Shown: piece by piece, positions 16,521 to 26,302 of the stretch
How the letters are laid out: the number at the start of each line of letters is the position of its first letter
How positions within the stretch are numbered: the stretch's first letter is position 1
DNA from: Actinotalea lenta
GTDB lineage: Bacteria > Actinomycetota > Actinomycetes > Actinomycetales > Cellulomonadaceae
DNA: 64,000 bases
Reading direction: 5' to 3'
Assembly (NCBI RefSeq): GCF_030586465.1
Contig: NZ_JAUQYP010000001.1
Coordinates: 620,001-684,000, forward strand
Translations under genes and position numbers: made by a program
Notes under the pieces: model-generated
The model's input: only the letters and a program-made list of their open reading frames with translations
The model's database searches: none
Told to the model about the DNA's origin: nothing

Positions 16521-17024
16521 GTGAGCGAGCTGACGATCACTCTCCTCCGACTCGGCTACCTGGTTCTGCTCTGGTTGTTCGTGCTCACCGCGATCGCCGT
16601 GCTGCGGCGCGACCTGTACGGCACCCGGGTCGTGCAGCGCCGGCTGCGGGTGCGACCCACCGCACCGCGCCGGACCCCGACGCAGCCCCCGGAGGCTGCC
16701 CCTGCACCCCCGCCGGTCCCCGCGCCGCCGGCAGGGCCACGCCGCATCGCGGTGACCGGGGGGCCGCTGCGTGGGACCACCGTGCCGCTCGGGTCGGCGG
16801 CGGTGCTGATCGGACGCGCACCCTCGTGCACCCTCGTGCTGGACGACGACTACTCCTCCCAACGTCACGCCCGCCTGTACCAGCAGGGCGGCCAGTGGTA
16901 CGTCGAGGACCTCGGATCCACCAACGGCACCTTCGTCGGCCGCGAGCGCGTGACCGAGCCGACGCCCGTGGGCCCAGGGACCCAGCTGCGCGTGGGCCAG
17001 TCGACCCTGGAGCTGCAGCGATGA
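16521..17024 (+). CDS. fhaB: FhaB: membrane-anchored FHA domain protein
   Basis: The 167-residue protein has one N-terminal membrane helix (LRLGYLVLLWLFVLTAIAVL, about residues 8-28), a Pro/Ala-rich linker (45-75) and a C-terminal FHA domain with IGRAPSCTLVLDDDYSSQRHA and DLGSTNGTFVG. It matches FhaB (FipA), which recruits division proteins in a phospho-dependent way and is a substrate of PknB-type kinases. The GTG start lies 7 nt after the fhaA stop, and pstP begins 13 nt after its own stop. Confidence 0.92.
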   Translation: MSELTITLLRLGYLVLLWLFVLTAIAVLRRDLYGTRVVQRRLRVRPTAPRRTPTQPPEAAPAPPPVPAPPAGPRRIAVTGGPLRGTTVPLGSAAVLIGRAPSCTLVLDDDYSSQRHARLYQQGGQWYVEDLGSTNGTFVGRERVTEPTPVGPGTQLRVGQSTLELQR

Positions 17025-17037
17025 GCCGGGTGAGTCG

Positions 17038-18261
17038 ATGACGGTGGCGCTGCGCTACGCCGCCAGGTCCGACGTGGGACTCGTGCGGTCGAACAACCAG
17101 GACTCCGCGTATGCCGGCCCACACCTCCTGGTGGTGGCCGACGGCATGGGCGGCCACGCCGGCGGCGACATCGCGTCGTCCGTGGCCGTGGCCCACCTGG
17201 CTCCGCTGGACGACGAGGCCCACGGGCCCGACGACGCGCTGGAGGAGCTGAGCCGCGCGCTGTCCGAGGCGCACGACGACCTCCTGGCTCGAGCGGAGGA
17301 GAACCCCGAGCTGGCGGGGCTGGGCACCACGGTCACCGCGCTGCTGCGAGCAGGCAACAAGCTCGCGATGGCGCACATCGGCGACTCGCGCGCCTACCTG
17401 CTGCGCGCCGGTGAGCTCACCCAGGTCACCACCGACCACTCGTTCGTCCAGCACCTGGTCAACACCGGCAAGATCACACCCGAGGAGGCGGAGCACCACC
17501 CGCACCGGTCGGTGCTGCTGCGCGTGCTGGGCGACTTCGACATGGAGCTCCTGCCGGACGTCTCGGTGCGCGAGGCGCGCGCAGGTGACCGGTGGCTGCT
17601 GTGCTCGGACGGCCTGTCCGGCGTCGTCAGTCGGGACACCATCGCCGAGACCCTCGCCGAGATCGCCGACGTGGGCGCGTGCGCGGACCAGCTCGTCCAG
17701 CTGGCGCTGCGCGGCGGCGCCCCGGACAACGTCACCGTCGTGGTCAGCGACGTCGTCGACGTCGACGACCTCCCGGACGGGGCGGCGCCCCCGACCGGCT
17801 CCCAGGTCGTCGGCTCCGCGGCCACCGACCGACACCGCCCCACCCGCGGTGGCGCCGGCGCCGCCGCGCGCGCCGCCGAGCACGCGGCCGCGAGCCGGCC
17901 CCCCGTCGAACCGCTGGACGAGGACGAGCCGCCACCGCGACGCACCCTGCGCCGCATCGTGTGGAGTGTCGTGGTGGTCCTCGTGCTCGCCGGACTGGGA
18001 GCCGCGGGCCGGTGGGGCTGGGTGTGGACGCAGGACCAGTACTACGTGGGTGTCGCCGACGGCTACGTCGCGATCTACCAGGGCATCGACCAGAACGTGG
18101 GGCCGCTCGAGCTGTCGCACGTCGTCGAGAAGTCCCCCCTGCGTCTGACGGACCTCCCGGGCTACATGCAGGACCGGGTCAACCAGACCGTGCAGCTGCC
18201 CACCCTGGCCGCCGCCGAGAAGTGGGTGGCGGACCGTGAGCACGAGGCGGTGGTCCCGTGA
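17038..18261 (+). CDS. pstP: PstP: PP2C-type Ser/Thr protein phosphatase
   Basis: The 407-residue protein has a cytoplasmic PP2C domain (1-240) with the metal-binding motifs SNNQD, DGMGGHAGGDIAS, HIGDSRAYLL, LCSDGLSGVV and DNVTVVV. A disordered linker follows, then one membrane helix (about 308-328) and a short extracellular part. PstP reverses phosphorylation by PknA and PknB and so balances wall synthesis and division. It sits between fhaB and rodA in the conserved order. Confidence 0.95.
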   Translation: MTVALRYAARSDVGLVRSNNQDSAYAGPHLLVVADGMGGHAGGDIASSVAVAHLAPLDDEAHGPDDALEELSRALSEAHDDLLARAEENPELAGLGTTVTALLRAGNKLAMAHIGDSRAYLLRAGELTQVTTDHSFVQHLVNTGKITPEEAEHHPHRSVLLRVLGDFDMELLPDVSVREARAGDRWLLCSDGLSGVVSRDTIAETLAEIADVGACADQLVQLALRGGAPDNVTVVVSDVVDVDDLPDGAAPPTGSQVVGSAATDRHRPTRGGAGAAARAAEHAAASRPPVEPLDEDEPPPRRTLRRIVWSVVVVLVLAGLGAAGRWGWVWTQDQYYVGVADGYVAIYQGIDQNVGPLELSHVVEKSPLRLTDLPGYMQDRVNQTVQLPTLAAAEKWVADREHEAVVP

Positions 18262-18286
18262 CCGCCGTGACAGCCGGGACCGCCTG

Positions 18287-19741
18287 ATGGCCACCGTGGC
18301 CGCCCACCAGGTGCGCCCGGGCCGCGGCACCGAGCTGTGGCTCCTGGTCCTGGCCCTGCTGGTGGGCCTGGGCGCCTACGCCATCGTCGGCCTCGCCACG
18401 GCCGATGCCCTGCCACCCGAGCTGCCCTGGCACGCCGCCGTGCTGGTCGGCCTAGCCCTGGGCCTGCACGTGGTGCTGCGCTGGCGTGCGCCGTGGGCGG
18501 ACCAGGTGCTGCTGCCCGCCACGGTCGCGCTCAACGGCCTGGGCCTGGCGGAGATCCACCGGATCGATCTGGCCTACGCGGCGCGCGACCGCATCACCGA
18601 CTTCGGTGGCCGTCAGCTCGGCTGGACCGCGCTGGGCATGGTGCTCGCCGCCGCCGTCCTCATCGGCTTGCGCGACCACCGGACCTTGCGACGCTACACC
18701 TACACCGCGATGGTCGTGGCGCTGGCCCTCATGGTGCTTCCCCTGGTCCCAGGCCTCGGCACGCAGATCAATGGTGCGCGGATCTGGATCCGTCTGTTCG
18801 GCAGCTCCTTCCAACCCGCGGAGGTCGGCAAGATCGCCCTCGCGGTGTTCTTCGCCGGGTACCTGGTGACCAACCGGGACACCCTCGCGCTGGCCGGGCC
18901 CAAGGTGCTCGGCCTCCAGCTGCCGCGGGTGCGGGACCTCGGACCGATCCTGCTGGCCTGGCTCGCCTCGCTCGCGGTGCTGGTGTTCGAGCGCGACCTG
19001 GGCACGTCGCTGCTGTTCTTCGGCCTCTTCGTCGCCATGCTGTACCTCGCCACCGAGCGCCTGAGCTGGGTCGTGATCGGCCTGCTGCTGTTCGCCGGCG
19101 GCGCGACAGTGGCGGCGACGAGCCTCGGGCACGTGCACGCCCGCTTCGTCGCCTGGCTGCACGCGTTCGACCCCGCAGTGTTCAACGCCTCGCCCGGGGG
19201 CTCGGGTCAGCTGGTGCGCGGTCTCTTCGGGCTGGCCTCCGGCGGCCTGTTCGGCACCGGTCTGGGCCAGGGTCGCCCGGACCTCGTGCCGTTCGCCGAG
19301 TCCGACTTCATCGTCTCCTCCATCGGAGAGGAGCTGGGGCTGACCGGCCTCCTGGCGATCCTCGTGCTGTACCTCGTGATGACCGAGCGCGGCCTGCGCA
19401 CCGCGGTCGGGGTACGCGACGGGTTCGGCAAGCTGTTCGCCGGCGGCATGGCCGTGGTGGTCGCGCTCCAGTGCTTCGTGGTGGTCGGCGGCGTGACCCG
19501 GCTGATCCCGCTGACCGGGCTGACCATGCCGTTCCTCGCCTACGGCGGCTCGTCCCTGCTCGCGAACTGGGTGATCATCGCGCTGCTGCTGCGCATCTCC
19601 GACTCCGCGCGCCGGCCCGCTCCCGCACCCGAGGAGCCCCCGGGTCCGACCCCGCACGCGGGGAGCCGCACGGTGCCCGCCAACGCCGACCAGGCCACCG
19701 AACGCATCGACGTCGGGCCCGTCCGCGGGGGTGCCGCGTGA
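18287..19741 (+). CDS. rodA: FtsW/RodA/SpoVE family peptidoglycan glycosyltransferase
   Basis: The 484-residue SEDS protein has ten or more membrane helices. Conserved stretches include GTQINGARIWIRL, FQPAEVGKIALAVFFAGYL, FERDLGTSLLFFGLFVAMLY and SDFIVSSIGEELGL. SEDS proteins polymerise lipid II glycan chains with a class B PBP as partner, here PbpA, whose gene overlaps by 4 nt (GTGA). The ATG at 18287 is chosen because hydrophobic similarity starts shortly after; an earlier start at 18236 would lie inside pstP. A Pro-rich cytoplasmic tail ends the protein. Confidence 0.93.
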   Translation: MATVAAHQVRPGRGTELWLLVLALLVGLGAYAIVGLATADALPPELPWHAAVLVGLALGLHVVLRWRAPWADQVLLPATVALNGLGLAEIHRIDLAYAARDRITDFGGRQLGWTALGMVLAAAVLIGLRDHRTLRRYTYTAMVVALALMVLPLVPGLGTQINGARIWIRLFGSSFQPAEVGKIALAVFFAGYLVTNRDTLALAGPKVLGLQLPRVRDLGPILLAWLASLAVLVFERDLGTSLLFFGLFVAMLYLATERLSWVVIGLLLFAGGATVAATSLGHVHARFVAWLHAFDPAVFNASPGGSGQLVRGLFGLASGGLFGTGLGQGRPDLVPFAESDFIVSSIGEELGLTGLLAILVLYLVMTERGLRTAVGVRDGFGKLFAGGMAVVVALQCFVVVGGVTRLIPLTGLTMPFLAYGGSSLLANWVIIALLLRISDSARRPAPAPEEPPGPTPHAGSRTVPANADQATERIDVGPVRGGAA

Positions 19742-21201
19742 ACACTCCGCTGCGGCGCCTTGCCGCCGTCGTCATCGTGATGTTCGTCGCCCTGATGGGC
19801 AGTGCGACCTGGGTGCAGTACGTCCAGGCCCCCGCCCTCAACAACGACAACCGGAACGTGCGCACCCTGTACCGGGAGTTCGACCACCCCCGTGGTCCGA
19901 TCGTGGTCGGCGACAAGGCGGTGGCCTCCTCGACCCCGGTCGACGACTCGTTCGGGTACCTGCGCTCGTACGCGGACGGGCCGACCTATGCCCCCGCCAC
20001 CGGGTACTTCTCGGTGATCTACGGTGCCAGCGGCATCGAGAAGGCCATGAACACCGAGCTCAACGGCACGGCCGACTCGCTGTTCTACTCGAGGGTCCGC
20101 GACCTGATCACCGGGAAGCAGCCGGAGGGGGCCTCGGTCGAGCTCACCATCGTCCCCGCCGTGCAGAAGGCGGCGTGGGACGCGCTGGGCAGCCAGACCG
20201 GAGCGGTCGTCGCGCTGGACCCGCGAACGGGGGCCATCCTCGCGATGGTCTCCAAGCCGTCCTACGACCCGAACCAGCTCGCCTCGCACGACACGGCTGC
20301 CGTACGCCAGGCCTGGGACACGCTGAACGCCGACCCCACCCATCCCCTGGTCAACCGGGCGATCGCTGGTGACACCTACCCGCCCGGCTCGACGTTCAAG
20401 ATCGTGACCGCCGCCGCGGCGCTGGAGTCGGGCCTCACCCCGGACACACCGATCGCTGCTCCTGACCAGCTGCCCCTGCCGCAGTCCTCCGCGGTGCTGG
20501 GCAACTACGGCGGCGAGTCGTGCAGCCCGACCGGCGCGCAGACCCTCGCCGACGCACTGCGGATCTCCTGCAACACGGCGTTCGGGCAGCTCGGCCTCAA
20601 CCTGGGTGCCGACGCGCTGCGCAAGCAGGCCGAGGCCTTCGGCTTCGACACCCCGCTGCAGATCCCCCTGAGGGTGACGCAGAGCCGGTTCCCCCCCGAC
20701 GGCCAGATCGACCCACCGCAGACGGCGATGTCCGCGATCGGGCAGTACGACGTGCGGGTGACCCCGCTGCAGGTCGCGATGATCACCGCCACGATCGCCG
20801 ACGACGGCCGGCGGATGGCCCCCTACCTCGTCAAGGCCGTGCGCAACCAGGACCTCACGGTGGTGGACACCACCCAGCCGCACTCCCTGGGCAGGGCGAT
20901 CTCCAGCAGGACCGCTGCGCAGCTGACGGCGATGATGACCGAGGTCGTGCAGTCCGGGACCGGGACGGCGGCCCAGATCCCCGGTGTGGCGGTCGCGGGC
21001 AAGACGGGCACCGCACAGACCACGTCCGACGCGCCTCCGCACGCCTGGTTCACCGCCTTCGCGCCCGCCGACAACCCGACGGTCGCCGTCGCCGTCGTGG
21101 TCGAGCACGGCGGGGACCTGGGCAACGAGGCGACCGGCGGCCGGATCGCGGCACCGATCGCCAAGGCCGTCATCCAGGCGGCGTTGGGAGCCCGGTCGTG
21201 A
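19738..21201 (+). CDS. pbpA: Penicillin-binding protein PbpA (class B transpeptidase)
   Basis: The 487-residue protein has an N-terminal membrane anchor (about 8-27), a dimerisation region and a transpeptidase domain from about 150. The active-site motifs are S218TFK221 (SxxK), S277CN279 (SxN) and K422TGT425. It crosslinks peptidoglycan outside the membrane together with the SEDS polymerase encoded just before it. The GTG at 19738 overlaps the rodA stop, and its own TGA overlaps the pknA GTG, so the three genes look translationally coupled. Confidence 0.95.
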   Translation: MNTPLRRLAAVVIVMFVALMGSATWVQYVQAPALNNDNRNVRTLYREFDHPRGPIVVGDKAVASSTPVDDSFGYLRSYADGPTYAPATGYFSVIYGASGIEKAMNTELNGTADSLFYSRVRDLITGKQPEGASVELTIVPAVQKAAWDALGSQTGAVVALDPRTGAILAMVSKPSYDPNQLASHDTAAVRQAWDTLNADPTHPLVNRAIAGDTYPPGSTFKIVTAAAALESGLTPDTPIAAPDQLPLPQSSAVLGNYGGESCSPTGAQTLADALRISCNTAFGQLGLNLGADALRKQAEAFGFDTPLQIPLRVTQSRFPPDGQIDPPQTAMSAIGQYDVRVTPLQVAMITATIADDGRRMAPYLVKAVRNQDLTVVDTTQPHSLGRAISSRTAAQLTAMMTEVVQSGTGTAAQIPGVAVAGKTGTAQTTSDAPPHAWFTAFAPADNPTVAVAVVVEHGGDLGNEATGGRIAAPIAKAVIQAALGARS

Positions 21202-22610
21202 AGCCCGACGTCGACGTCGCGCTGGGCGCGCGCTACCGCCTCACCTCCCGCATCGCCGTGGGGGGCATGGGGGAGGTCTGGGTCGCCCACGACCTCTCGC
21301 TGGCCCGGGACGTCGCCGTCAAGGTGCTGCGCGAGGAGTTCGCGGGCGATGCCGGGTTCCTGGAGCGGTTCCGGGCCGAGGCGCGCAACGCCGCCCAGCT
21401 GTCCCACCAGAACATCGCCCAGCTCTATGACTATGGCGAGCAGGACGGTTCGGCATTCCTGGTCATGGAGCTGGTGCTCGGCGAGCCGATGTCGGACCTG
21501 CTGGACCGCGAGCCGATCCTGCCGCACCGCCGCCTCCTGCCGATCCTGGCGCAGACCGCGAGGGCCCTGCACGCCGCCCACACCGCGGGCGTCGTGCATC
21601 GTGACGTCAAGCCGGGCAACATCCTGCTGTCCCGGACCGGACGCGTGAAGATCACCGACTTCGGCATCTCCACGGCGCGCGACCAGGTGCCGATGACGGC
21701 GTCCGGGATGGTGATGGGCACCGCCCAGTACCTGTCCCCGGAACAGGCCACCGGCGGCGCCGCCACGCCCGAGTCCGACATCTACTCGCTGGGCATCGTG
21801 GCCTACGAGGCGCTGGTCGGACACCGCCCCTTCACCGGACCCACGGCGGTCGACATCGCGATCGCGCACGTCAACGAGCCGCTCCCGCCTCTGCCCGAGA
21901 GCGTCGACCCGGCCTTGGCGGACCTGGTCTCACGCATGCTCGCCAAGCGCCCCGAGCAACGGCCGCGGTCCGCCGCGGCCCTGGCACGCCAGCTGGACGC
22001 GATGCTGGACAACACCCCCGCGGACGGCGTCCCGCTCGTCACGGGCCGGCACGCGACCCTCGGGCGGCGGCGGGTCGAGCCGACCAGCGACGGCCTGGTC
22101 AGCGACCGGATGGTCGAGGAAGGGCTGCTCGAGACCCCGCTGAGGCCGCTGCCGCCCTCGGTACCCGTGGCACGACCGGCCCCGCAGCGACAGGAGCCGG
22201 CCGTCGTGCCGGGCCGCAGCATCGACGACGCCGTGGCACCGGCGCCGAGCGAGCCCCCGCCGCGCTTCACGCCGCCCGCGCGATCCGGGCCCGGCGACCC
22301 GGGCCGTCAGGGCGCCGGTGCGACGCGCCACGGCACGGCCGCCGCGCGGGACGTGCCCGGGCCGCGCTGGTGGACGGATCTGAGGAGGACACGCTGGGCC
22401 GGGATCCCCGGGCCTGTGCTGCTCGCCTTGGCCATGCTTCTCTTCGGTCTACTGGGCGCGATGGTCGCGGATAGGATCTGGGGGCCGTCCGGAGCCTCGG
22501 CGGACCATCGGATCGTGATCATCGCTTCACCTGAAGCACAGGCCCGGGATGGGATGATCCCGGGGGACGATTCCGCAGCAGGACAGACGACGACAGCGAA
22601 GGACCTGTAG
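21198..22610 (+). CDS. pknA: PknA: transmembrane Ser/Thr protein kinase
   Basis: The 470-residue protein has a Hanks-type kinase domain (about 13-275) with GGMGEV, the catalytic Lys42, HRD (Asp136) and DFG (Asp154), followed by a long Pro-rich juxtamembrane region. One membrane helix lies at about 404-425, and only a 45-residue extracellular tail without PASTA repeats follows. PknA phosphorylates division and wall-synthesis proteins. It overlaps pbpA by GTGA and pknB by a single base (TAGTG). Confidence 0.94.
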   Translation: MKPDVDVALGARYRLTSRIAVGGMGEVWVAHDLSLARDVAVKVLREEFAGDAGFLERFRAEARNAAQLSHQNIAQLYDYGEQDGSAFLVMELVLGEPMSDLLDREPILPHRRLLPILAQTARALHAAHTAGVVHRDVKPGNILLSRTGRVKITDFGISTARDQVPMTASGMVMGTAQYLSPEQATGGAATPESDIYSLGIVAYEALVGHRPFTGPTAVDIAIAHVNEPLPPLPESVDPALADLVSRMLAKRPEQRPRSAAALARQLDAMLDNTPADGVPLVTGRHATLGRRRVEPTSDGLVSDRMVEEGLLETPLRPLPPSVPVARPAPQRQEPAVVPGRSIDDAVAPAPSEPPPRFTPPARSGPGDPGRQGAGATRHGTAAARDVPGPRWWTDLRRTRWAGIPGPVLLALAMLLFGLLGAMVADRIWGPSGASADHRIVIIASPEAQARDGMIPGDDSAAGQTTTAKDL

Positions 22611-24634
22611 TGGTGGACGACGCACCTCGGATCCTCGGCGGCCGCTACGAGGTCGGCGAGCTCATCGGGCGCGGCGGGATGGCCGAGGTGCACATCGGCC
22701 ACGACACCCGCCTGGGACGTACGGTCGCGATCAAGATCCTGCGCTCGGACCTGGCACGCGACCCGTCCTTCCAGGCCCGCTTCAGGCGCGAGGCGCAGGC
22801 GGCCGCGTCCCTGAACCACCCCGCGGTCGTCGCGGTGTACGACACAGGCGAGGACGTGGTGAACGAGGCCGGGGGCGGCATCGCCCACGTGCCGTTCATC
22901 GTCATGGAGTACGTCGAGGGTCACACCGTGCGGGACATCCTGCGCGACGGTGCCGCGGTTCCGATCGACGAGGCCGTGGAGATCACCGCCGGGGTGCTCT
23001 CCGCGCTCGAGTACTCCCACCGGGCCGGCATCGTGCACCGGGACATCAAGCCCGCGAACGTCATGCTCACCCCGACCGGCGCGGTCAAGGTGATGGACTT
23101 CGGCATCGCGCGGGCGATGGCGGACTCCGCGGGCACCATGACCCAGACGCAGGCCGTGATCGGCACCGCGCAGTACCTGTCGCCGGAGCAGGCCCGCGGC
23201 GAGGCCGTGGACTCCCGCTCGGACCTCTACTCCACCGGGTGCCTGCTCTTCGAGCTCCTCACGGGCCGGCCGCCGTTCATCGGTGACTCGCCGGTCGCCG
23301 TGGCGTACCAGCACGCCCGGGAGGACCCGCAGCCGCCGAGCACCTACGCCTCCGACGTCCCCGAGACGTTGGACCGGATCACGCTCAAGGCGCTCGCCAA
23401 GGACCGCGACCAGCGGTACCGCTCCGCCTCCGAGTTCCGCAACGACCTGGAGTCGGTGCTGCGCGGCGGTCCGGTGTCCGCACCCGCGGTGATGCCGGCG
23501 CCCGTGCCCGGCACGATGCCCGATGCCGGGCCACCCACGGCGGCCACCCAGGTCATGACACCGCCACCGGTGGGTCCGGCGCCGACGTCGTTGCCGCCGA
23601 CCGCGGCATGGGGTCCCACCGGCGCCACCGTGACGGCCGCCCACGTGCCCGCACGAGACGACAACCCACCCGATCGGCGCTGGGTCATGTGGCTGCTCAT
23701 CGCGGTCGCCCTGCTGGCCATCGGCGGCATCCTGTGGATCCTGCTCAGCGGGCGCCCGCCGGCCACGACCACGGCCTCGGTCCCCGACGTGGTCGGGCTC
23801 GCGCAGGCCGACGCCGAAGCGAAGATCCGGGAGGTCGGGCTCGTCCCGGAGATCACCCAGCAGGCGAACCTGGACGTGGAGAAGGGATTCGTCATCAAGA
23901 CCGATCCCGAGAAGGACACCAAGGTCGAGGACGGCTCGACGGTGAAGGTCTTCGTCTCCAGCGGCGCGGCGGACGTCGAGATCACCGACATGTCCAACTG
24001 GTCGCAGGCCCAGGCCGAGAAGTGGCTGAAGGACAACGGGTTCAACGGCTACAAGTTCACCGAGGAGGACAGTCCCGACGTCCCCAAGGACAAGGTGACC
24101 CGGACCGACCCCGCCGCCGGGGACTCGGTCAACCCCACCAGCACCGAGGTGACCGTCTACCTGTCCAACGGCCAGGTCACGGTCGACGACTTCCGTGACG
24201 GCAAGACTCCGCTGGACGTGGCGACCAAGAAGCTCGAGGACCTGGGCTTGACGGTCCAGACCGTCGAGCAGGAGACCGACCAGGTCGACCCGGGCATCGT
24301 CGTGGACCAGAGCGTCGTGGGCAAGGTGGACCAGCACTCGACCGTGGAGCTCACCTACGCCGTCCCGCCGGCGCAGACGGACACCACGGTGCCGGACACC
24401 TCCGGGATGACGTACTCCGAGGCGGCGGCCGCGCTCGGCGGCGCGAACCTCAACGCCACCCCAGGACCGGACGAGTTCAGCGACACCGTGCCGGCCGGCC
24501 AGGTGATCCGCACCGACCCGGCTGCGGGCACGACGGTCAAGGAGGGCAGCACCGTCACGGTGATCTCCTCGAAGGGACCCAAGCCCGGCGGCTCGACCTC
24601 GTCGCCGACCGCCACCAGCGGAAGCGGCGGCTGA
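22610..24634 (+). CDS. pknB: PknB: PASTA-domain Ser/Thr protein kinase
   Basis: The 674-residue protein has a kinase domain (1-285) with Lys42, HRD (Asp145), DFG (163-165) and activation-loop threonines in TMTQTQAVIGTAQYL, the usual autophosphorylation site. A membrane helix lies at about 359-380. Four extracellular PASTA repeats follow (about 385-650), starting at SVPDVVGL, VEITDMSN, VTVDDFRD and TVPDTSGM; these sense peptidoglycan fragments or lipid II. Repeats 2 and 3 lack the usual VPD start. It is the last gene of the operon and is followed by a strong hairpin. Confidence 0.95.
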   Translation: MVDDAPRILGGRYEVGELIGRGGMAEVHIGHDTRLGRTVAIKILRSDLARDPSFQARFRREAQAAASLNHPAVVAVYDTGEDVVNEAGGGIAHVPFIVMEYVEGHTVRDILRDGAAVPIDEAVEITAGVLSALEYSHRAGIVHRDIKPANVMLTPTGAVKVMDFGIARAMADSAGTMTQTQAVIGTAQYLSPEQARGEAVDSRSDLYSTGCLLFELLTGRPPFIGDSPVAVAYQHAREDPQPPSTYASDVPETLDRITLKALAKDRDQRYRSASEFRNDLESVLRGGPVSAPAVMPAPVPGTMPDAGPPTAATQVMTPPPVGPAPTSLPPTAAWGPTGATVTAAHVPARDDNPPDRRWVMWLLIAVALLAIGGILWILLSGRPPATTTASVPDVVGLAQADAEAKIREVGLVPEITQQANLDVEKGFVIKTDPEKDTKVEDGSTVKVFVSSGAADVEITDMSNWSQAQAEKWLKDNGFNGYKFTEEDSPDVPKDKVTRTDPAAGDSVNPTSTEVTVYLSNGQVTVDDFRDGKTPLDVATKKLEDLGLTVQTVEQETDQVDPGIVVDQSVVGKVDQHSTVELTYAVPPAQTDTTVPDTSGMTYSEAAAALGGANLNATPGPDEFSDTVPAGQVIRTDPAAGTTVKEGSTVTVISSKGPKPGGSTSSPTATSGSGG

Positions 24635-24649
24635 CCGACACTCCTCGCG

Positions 24650-24683
24650 CGACGGCGCGGACCCGACCGGGCCCGCGCCGTCG
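24650..24683. terminator. Terminator between pknB and the amidotransferase gene
   Basis: CGACGGCGCGG (24650-24660) pairs perfectly with CCGCGCCGTCG (24673-24683), and the loop contains a further CCC/GGG pairing. The genes on both sides converge, so it may serve both strands. The 3' side carries a short direct repeat of GGCACGTCCGGGG. Confidence 0.7.
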
Positions 24684-24732
24684 GCACGTCCGGGGCGGCA
24701 CGTCCGGGGGTGGAAGGGTCGGGCGCGCTCCG

Positions 24733-25389
24733 TCAGCGTGCGCCGTCGCGCACCAGGGGATGCATGTCCGCGGAGCGCTCCACGGCGCCGGGGAGCCCGC
24801 ACGTCTCGAGCCAGTTCGCCAGCAGGTGGTGGCCACCCTCGGTGAGCACCGACTCCGGGTGGAACTGGACGCCGTGCAGCGGCAGCTCGCGGTGCTGCAG
24901 CCCCATGATCACGCCCTCCGGCACCCCGCCGGGCACCGGCACGGTGCGGGCGGTGACCACCAGCTCGGCGGGGACCGTGTCGTCCTCCACGGCCAGCGAG
25001 TGGTAGCGGGTGGCGGTGAAGGGACGCGCGAGACCGTGCAGGACGCCGGTTGACCCGTGGTCGATGAGGCTGGTCTTGCCGTGCATGAGCTCGGGAGCGT
25101 GCGAGACCGTCGCGCCGAACACCTCGGCGAGCGCCTGGTGTCCCAGGCACACCCCGAGCATGGGCGTGCCCTGCGCCGCGCAGTCCGCGATCACCTCCAT
25201 CGAGCGACCGGCGGCGCGCGGGGTCCCGGGTCCGGGGGACACCAGCACACCGTCGAACACCGCCCGCTCGGCGGCCGACGGGACGGCGTCGTTGCGCACC
25301 ACGACGGTCTGCGCGCCCAGCTGGTTCAGGTACCCGACGATCGTGTAGACGAACGAGTCGTAGTTGTCGATGACGAGGATGCGGGTCAT
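24733..25389 (-). CDS. Glutamine amidotransferase, anthranilate/aminodeoxychorismate synthase component II
   Basis: The 218-residue class I glutamine amidotransferase has the triad Cys81 in GVCLGHQAL, His177 and Glu179 in FHPES. It opens with ILVIDNYDSFVYTIVGYLNQLG (broken here by no insertion), typical of TrpG/PabA. It would release ammonia from glutamine for chorismate amination toward tryptophan or folate. No component I gene is nearby, so which pathway it serves is open; the same gene next to pknB is called trpG or pabA in other actinobacteria. The ATG at 25389 is the natural family start. Confidence 0.88.
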   Translation of the reverse strand: MTRILVIDNYDSFVYTIVGYLNQLGAQTVVVRNDAVPSAAERAVFDGVLVSPGPGTPRAAGRSMEVIADCAAQGTPMLGVCLGHQALAEVFGATVSHAPELMHGKTSLIDHGSTGVLHGLARPFTATRYHSLAVEDDTVPAELVVTARTVPVPGGVPEGVIMGLQHRELPLHGVQFHPESVLTEGGHHLLANWLETCGLPGAVERSADMHPLVRDGAR

Positions 25390-25430
25390 CTCGGCTCCAG
25401 TGGCTCGGTCCGCCGCGGCGGCACGGGTCG

Positions 25431-26165
25431 TCATCCGGCGGTCGGCGCGGACGTGGCGTAACTCAGCTCGGCGGGACCGTCGTAGCCGGGGACGAGCATG
25501 TCGTCCTCCTTGGAGGCTGACCACCCCAGCCCGACCGTGTCGACGTAGGCGCGGTAGGTCTGGACGGCGGGCGCGTCGTCCAGCGCCGCCATCATCGTGG
25601 CGGGGTTGCCGATGGCACGAACGACGAAGGGTGGGGAGTACACGCGACCCTCGAGGTACAAGACGTTGCCGACGCACCGGAAGGCCGAGGTCGAGATCAC
25701 CCGCTCACCCTGCAGCGACATGGCCTCCGCCCCGCCGGCCCACAGCGCGTTCATCACGGCCTGCACGTCCTGCTGGTGGACGACGAGGTCGTTGTCGGTG
25801 GCCCAGTCCGGCCGGGCGGCTCCGGCGGGGGCATCGCTGAGCTTCACCTCGACGCCGGGGCCGTGCACGGCGGTCCAGCCGGCCGCGCGGGCGAGGTCCG
25901 CATCCCCCACGGCGTCGGGCGGCAGGTTCTGGTGGGTCTGCTGGTCGGTCAGCTGGTCCACCTCGGCGCGCAGCTGGGAGACCTCGCCGTCGGCGATCTT
26001 CGCGCGGTCGAGCTGCGCCTGCACCAGTCCGGTCAGGTCGCGGCTGTCGCGACCCGTCCCGCCGTGGAGCTGCGCGTTGGCCGCGAACAACCAGCCGGCG
26101 AACGCGAGCACACCGCCGATGCCCACCACGCTCCACGCGGGGGATCGACGGTGCCGGTGCGTCAT
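25431..26165 (-). CDS. DUF881 family membrane-anchored protein
   Basis: The 244-residue protein has one N-terminal membrane helix (AWSVVGIGGVLAFAGWLFAAN, about residues 9-29), a coiled-coil stretch (about 45-80: VSQLRAEVDQLTDQQ) and an extracytoplasmic DUF881 domain with VHGPGVEVKLSDAP, DNDLVVHQQDVQAVMNALWAG and GEAMSLQG-like text. DUF881 proteins lie next to crgA and the pknB cluster in many actinobacteria and are presumed to act at the envelope; no activity is established. The ATG at 26165 is chosen because CAGGAGAG stands just before it. It is divergent from crgA. Confidence 0.82.
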   Translation of the reverse strand: MTHRHRRSPAWSVVGIGGVLAFAGWLFAANAQLHGGTGRDSRDLTGLVQAQLDRAKIADGEVSQLRAEVDQLTDQQTHQNLPPDAVGDADLARAAGWTAVHGPGVEVKLSDAPAGAARPDWATDNDLVVHQQDVQAVMNALWAGGAEAMSLQGERVISTSAFRCVGNVLYLEGRVYSPPFVVRAIGNPATMMAALDDAPAVQTYRAYVDTVGLGWSASKEDDMLVPGYDGPAELSYATSAPTAG

Positions 26166-26302
26166 GGCTCTCCTGAGGCTGCTCTCGCGTGCGCGGCCTG
26201 CGGCCGTCCCGACGGTGCGCGTGCGGTGCCGGTCGCGCACCCCACTACGCTAATGGACGAACCTCAGGTCGCCCTGAGTGCCGCCGCAGTACAGGAGGAG
26301 CA

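Noticed and set aside
13667-16540. A continuous 957-codon minus frame joining the ABC ATPase to sequence opposite fhaA
   Set aside because: The ATPase has a natural start at 15172 with a ribosome site; the frame upstream crosses the tRNA-Leu gene and fhaA.
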